Positions 5,057 to 7,506 of a DNA stretch of 7,506 nt are shown here, in pieces. Both the position numbers and the translations under genes were made by a program. Position 1 is the stretch's first letter. Each line of letters begins with the position of its first letter. This DNA comes from an uncultured Flammeovirgaceae bacterium (GTDB lineage Bacteria > Bacteroidota > Bacteroidia > Cytophagales > Cyclobacteriaceae), in NCBI GenBank assembly GCA_946886805.1, contig CAMPJM010000185.1, positions 1 through 7,506 on the forward strand, given 5' to 3'. Under the pieces are notes generated by a model that saw only the letters and a list, made by a program, of their open reading frames with translations, was not told the DNA's origin and searched no databases.

Positions 5057-5183
5057 CAAGCTCTATCGTCAGGATGACAATAGAATCTGTTGATGTTTTT
5101 TTGTAATCCTCCCGATTGCCCTGTCTTGGGGTGCGGAGAAGGATCTTGGACAGTTATTAACTAAACAACATTGAAATTAATTT

Positions 5184-6314
5184 CTAAAAAGCGTAAATAA
5201 ATGCGGCTCCTGCGGTAACCTGAGACTTGGAAGTGTCATCATCTCCTTTTTCAAAGAATTCATCCTTAGCAAAATCCATTCTTATTTCTGGCTTGATCAT
5301 AAAACTGCCGTCGGCCAATTTAATATCACCGGTGAAAGTAAAAGCAGTTACTTCCAAAGGACCGCTGTATCGCACCCCGTCAGGATCGCTGAAATACTCA
5401 CCTCTAAACCCTAAAGCAAATGTTTCACTAGTAGCATAATTTAAATACAATGCAGCACCACCCCAGGTAACATCATCGGAATAAGGATCGCCATCAACAG
5501 GAGTATCAGCCCCGCTTTTGAAAGACCCGTATGCTGCGTTTAGCCCTATTAGAAATGCGTCAGATGCTTGATAGGAGGTTGTTAAATCAAATAAACTGGT
5601 GAAGGAATCTTCTGTAGATCCAAAAAAAGAGTTTCCTGCCGGTGATCTTACATCATATTCATCTCCCCCAATCCAATTCAAATACAAAGAAAACTCGTCC
5701 GAAGGAGCCACAGAAAATTGAGCCGTGATGGATTTCTTCTCATTATAATCAACCAAAGCATCCCATCCGTTGACCACACCGACCATCAGGCCGACACTTT
5801 CACTTAAAGCGAAATCAAATTTTGCACCTGTATGATAGAAAGGACCGTTACCAAAAAGATAGGAAAGACTATAGTTAAAATTTAACGGTGCGTCTATAAG
5901 TTCATAACCGATATGCGTACCATACTGACCGACCGTAAACCCGACCTTGTCCGAGATCGCATAGGAAATATAAGCTTGTTTTATAAGTCTGGCCGTTCCT
6001 TCGTTTCCGAAATTCGCCAGATCAGCATTTGGTCCAACAGTTAAATCGGCAACACCGGTTAATCTTCCCTTTGTGTAAGTAAACATAGCCTGCACCAAGC
6101 CTAGTGAAAACTGATTATGATGCAAATCAAAAACCCTACCTTTATTGACTCCCGATTCTGGATCATTGAAATTATATTGATAATAGGCATCTACATATCC
6201 CGAAATCGCTAAATTGCCTTTTTCACTTTCTATAACCTGCTCTGAATCCTGAGCATATAACGTAGATCCGCAAACAAACACTAATGCTATTAAAAGTAGA
6301 AATTTTTTTTTCAT
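5184..6314 (-). CDS. Outer-membrane beta-barrel porin, BBP2/OmpL-like
   Basis: A 376-residue precursor with a clear type I signal peptide: MKKKFLLLIALVF, a hydrophobic core, and probable cleavage after TLYA (residue 21). The mature part begins with SGYVDAYYQYNFNDPES, a feature of the porin family called putative beta-barrel porin-2. It then alternates aromatic and polar residues in strand-like segments (GFTVGQYGTHIGYELIDAP, LYLNWIGGDEYDV, ALGFRGEYFSDPDG, MIKPEIRMDFAKDEFF) and ends in the terminal phenylalanine (AFIYAF) expected for barrel insertion. ATG 6314 is chosen because the 21 residues before it, from 6377, would precede the signal peptide. It lies downstream of and co-directional with the ammonium transporter, so a role in passing ammonium or another small solute through the outer membrane is plausible but inferred. 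Confidence 0.88.
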   Translation of the reverse strand: MKKKFLLLIALVFVCGSTLYAQDSEQVIESEKGNLAISGYVDAYYQYNFNDPESGVNKGRVFDLHHNQFSLGLVQAMFTYTKGRLTGVADLTVGPNADLANFGNEGTARLIKQAYISYAISDKVGFTVGQYGTHIGYELIDAPLNFNYSLSYLFGNGPFYHTGAKFDFALSESVGLMVGVVNGWDALVDYNEKKSITAQFSVAPSDEFSLYLNWIGGDEYDVRSPAGNSFFGSTEDSFTSLFDLTTSYQASDAFLIGLNAAYGSFKSGADTPVDGDPYSDDVTWGGAALYLNYATSETFALGFRGEYFSDPDGVRYSGPLEVTAFTFTGDIKLADGSFMIKPEIRMDFAKDEFFEKGDDDTSKSQVTAGAAFIYAF

Positions 6315-6597
6315 GTGTATATATTTAAGATGAATGCTAAGTAATTCGGCAAAAAGTCTATTCAACTGAGATCTCACTGACCTTTGCCCAAAAAAAATTA
6401 TTCGTAAATTCCATTCTGCATAAAATAGCGCTTCCCTGCTTCTTCGGGAGAAACCTATTTCTGGTCAATATTTAAGTAAAAAGAGAAGAGTTGATGTGGA
6501 CGACAAGGGTTCTGCTATTGCAAGCCGAAATCGCCCTTATAAACTAAAATGAATTGTTTCTGAGTAGTTAAGGTCAATCTTAATTCTCAAATCAAAA
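6315..6597. other. Spacer between ammonium transporter and porin
   Basis: About 283 bases with no gene. No convincing terminator follows the amt stop; only a 5-base TTAAG/CTTAA stem occurs nearby. A perfect palindrome TGAGATCTCA (6367-6376) lies about 53 bases upstream of the porin start and could be an operator, but 10-base palindromes also arise by chance. No sigma-54 -24/-12 pair was found. Co-transcription of amt and the porin is therefore possible but not shown. Confidence 0.5.
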
Positions 6598-7506
6598 TCA
6601 AACTACGGATTCGACCTTTTCATCTTCTTTCTTGTCATAAGTTGGTACCGAGGTTTGGTCCGGCGAACTATAGGACATATTATCATTAATGTCGGGATAG
6701 GCATGCATCCCGTGTTCATGGATATCCAAACCGTCTTGTTCTTCAGTAACAGACACTCGGATACCTATTGTCATTTTTAATATAAGGAAAAGCACATAGG
6801 CGAATGTAAAAGAAAAGATTCCAACACTGAATACGCCTACTAGTTGGCTGAGAAATTGCGTACCACTTGCCAGATTTCCAAAAATACCTACAGCCAGTGT
6901 TCCCCATATCCCGCACACCAGGTGAACAGAAAGTGCGCCAACAGGATCATCTATCCTTAGCCTGTCAAACATTACCACTGAACAAACAACCAAACCTCCG
7001 GCGATCAACCCAATTACCAGGGCAGAAATGACTCCCATTTGATCGGCACCTGCAGTGATGCCTACCAGTCCGGCAAGAATTCCGTTGAGCACCATGGTAA
7101 GATCATTGGTTTTAAAAAGCACTTGTGACATAACAAAAGCCCCTATCGCACCGGCACATGCAGCAATTGAAGTAGTTACAAACACCAGCGATACCGTTCC
7201 GGGATCTGCTGACAATACTGACCCTCCATTGAACCCGTACCAGCCAAACCACAAAAGAAAAACCCCTAATGTAGCCAAAGGGATGTTATGGCCGGGAATT
7301 GCTTTTACTTTTCCGTTTACATATTTCCCAATCCTGGGGCCTAATAAAATAATACCAGCCAAAGCGCCCCAGCCTCCAACGGAATGCACAAGCGTAGATC
7401 CGGCAAAGTCATAGAAAGCCGTACCGATATTTTCCCCATCTACCACATTGGAAAGGAAGCCGCTAAATAGCCCGTCGTCCATGCCAAGTGTTGCTAAAAA
7501 GCCGCC
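6598..7506 (-). CDS. amtB: Ammonium transporter (Amt/AmtB family), C-terminal part (cut by window edge)
   Basis: An inner-membrane ammonium channel; 302 residues are visible and the N-terminal third or so lies beyond 7506. The frame is open to the window edge (GGFLATLGMDDG...), so the ATG at 7482 is internal. Landmarks in order: DFAGSTLVHSVGGWGAL with the first pore histidine (His41 of the fragment), GHNIPLATLGVFLLWFGWYGFN, LNGILAGLVGITAGAD, and DDPVGALSVHLVCGIWGTL with the second pore histidine (His195). The 154-residue spacing agrees with H168/H318 of E. coli AmtB. The cytoplasmic tail starts GIRVSVTEEQDGLDIHEHG, the segment used by PII protein GlnK for gating, and continues about 40 residues beyond. 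No glnK is seen downstream; it could lie off the right edge. The stop is followed by the porin on the same strand. Confidence 0.96.
   Translation of the reverse strand, partial: GGFLATLGMDDGLFSGFLSNVVDGENIGTAFYDFAGSTLVHSVGGWGALAGIILLGPRIGKYVNGKVKAIPGHNIPLATLGVFLLWFGWYGFNGGSVLSADPGTVSLVFVTTSIAACAGAIGAFVMSQVLFKTNDLTMVLNGILAGLVGITAGADQMGVISALVIGLIAGGLVVCSVVMFDRLRIDDPVGALSVHLVCGIWGTLAVGIFGNLASGTQFLSQLVGVFSVGIFSFTFAYVLFLILKMTIGIRVSVTEEQDGLDIHEHGMHAYPDINDNMSYSSPDQTSVPTYDKKEDEKVESVV

Larger units (their letters stand above)
4746..5183. other. Spacer between porin and WD40 gene
   Basis: About 440 bases without a gene. In minus-strand order it holds the long 3' region of the porin transcript with a GC-rich palindrome (5038-5056), a strong symmetric terminator (4898-4926), and then the putative WD40 promoter (4769-4803). 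CTGTC (5121-5125) and GACAG (5149-5153) form another short inverted pair beside AAGGATCTTGG. No open frame or tRNA was seen. Confidence 0.65.

Noticed and set aside
6315..6597. Sigma-54 promoter for a nitrogen-regulated porin
   Set aside because: I looked for TGGC-N8-TGC-type -24/-12 elements upstream of the porin and found none.
7055..7414. A 119-codon plus-strand open frame
   Set aside because: It is entirely antisense to amtB, whose conserved motifs make the minus-strand reading certain.

Overview
The window looks like chromosomal DNA from a member of the Bacteroidota, most likely a Cytophagales-type marine or environmental lineage. The signs are low GC, A-rich stretches instead of Shine-Dalgarno sites before start codons, one promoter-like TAnnTTTG box, a Bacteroidota-style HesB/IscA protein without its C-terminal cysteines, and intergenic spacers full of short-word repeats. 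Genus-level placement is inference. No phage, plasmid, transposase, CRISPR, tRNA or rRNA was seen.

Layout. The left edge holds the first 120 codons of a major facilitator transporter (minus strand), divergent from a 55-residue Pmp3/YqaE-type membrane peptide (plus). A 720-base spacer without a credible gene follows, containing nested inverted repeats. Next come a HesB/IscA-family Fe-S protein (plus) and, convergent to it, a divIVA-folB pair (minus) 9 bases apart. A 600-base repeat-rich spacer separates divIVA from an upstream WD40 seven-blade protein gene (minus). A 440-base spacer with a strong terminator and a GC-rich palindrome precedes a BBP2-type outer-membrane porin (minus). The right edge holds the C-terminal 302 residues of an ammonium transporter (minus).

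How the genes relate. The ammonium transporter and the porin are co-directional neighbours and may form an inner plus outer membrane route for ammonium or another small nitrogen solute (inference). DivIVA and FolB are very probably co-transcribed, although one is a polar scaffold and the other a folate enzyme. The remaining genes look like independent housekeeping units.

The most unusual content lies between genes. Several short tandem arrays with different words (AACCTTG-like, GTCTACT-like, TGCCTAT-like, GGTAATC-like) all have a 7-base period. Two of them run into the 3' ends of folB and the WD40 gene and supply their stop codons. One array has about ten units in one copy of a duplicated 165-base element and two in the other, which suggests active expansion or contraction. 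I see no complete new defence or metabolic system here; the heptamer arrays and palindromic elements are the best candidates for something under-described.
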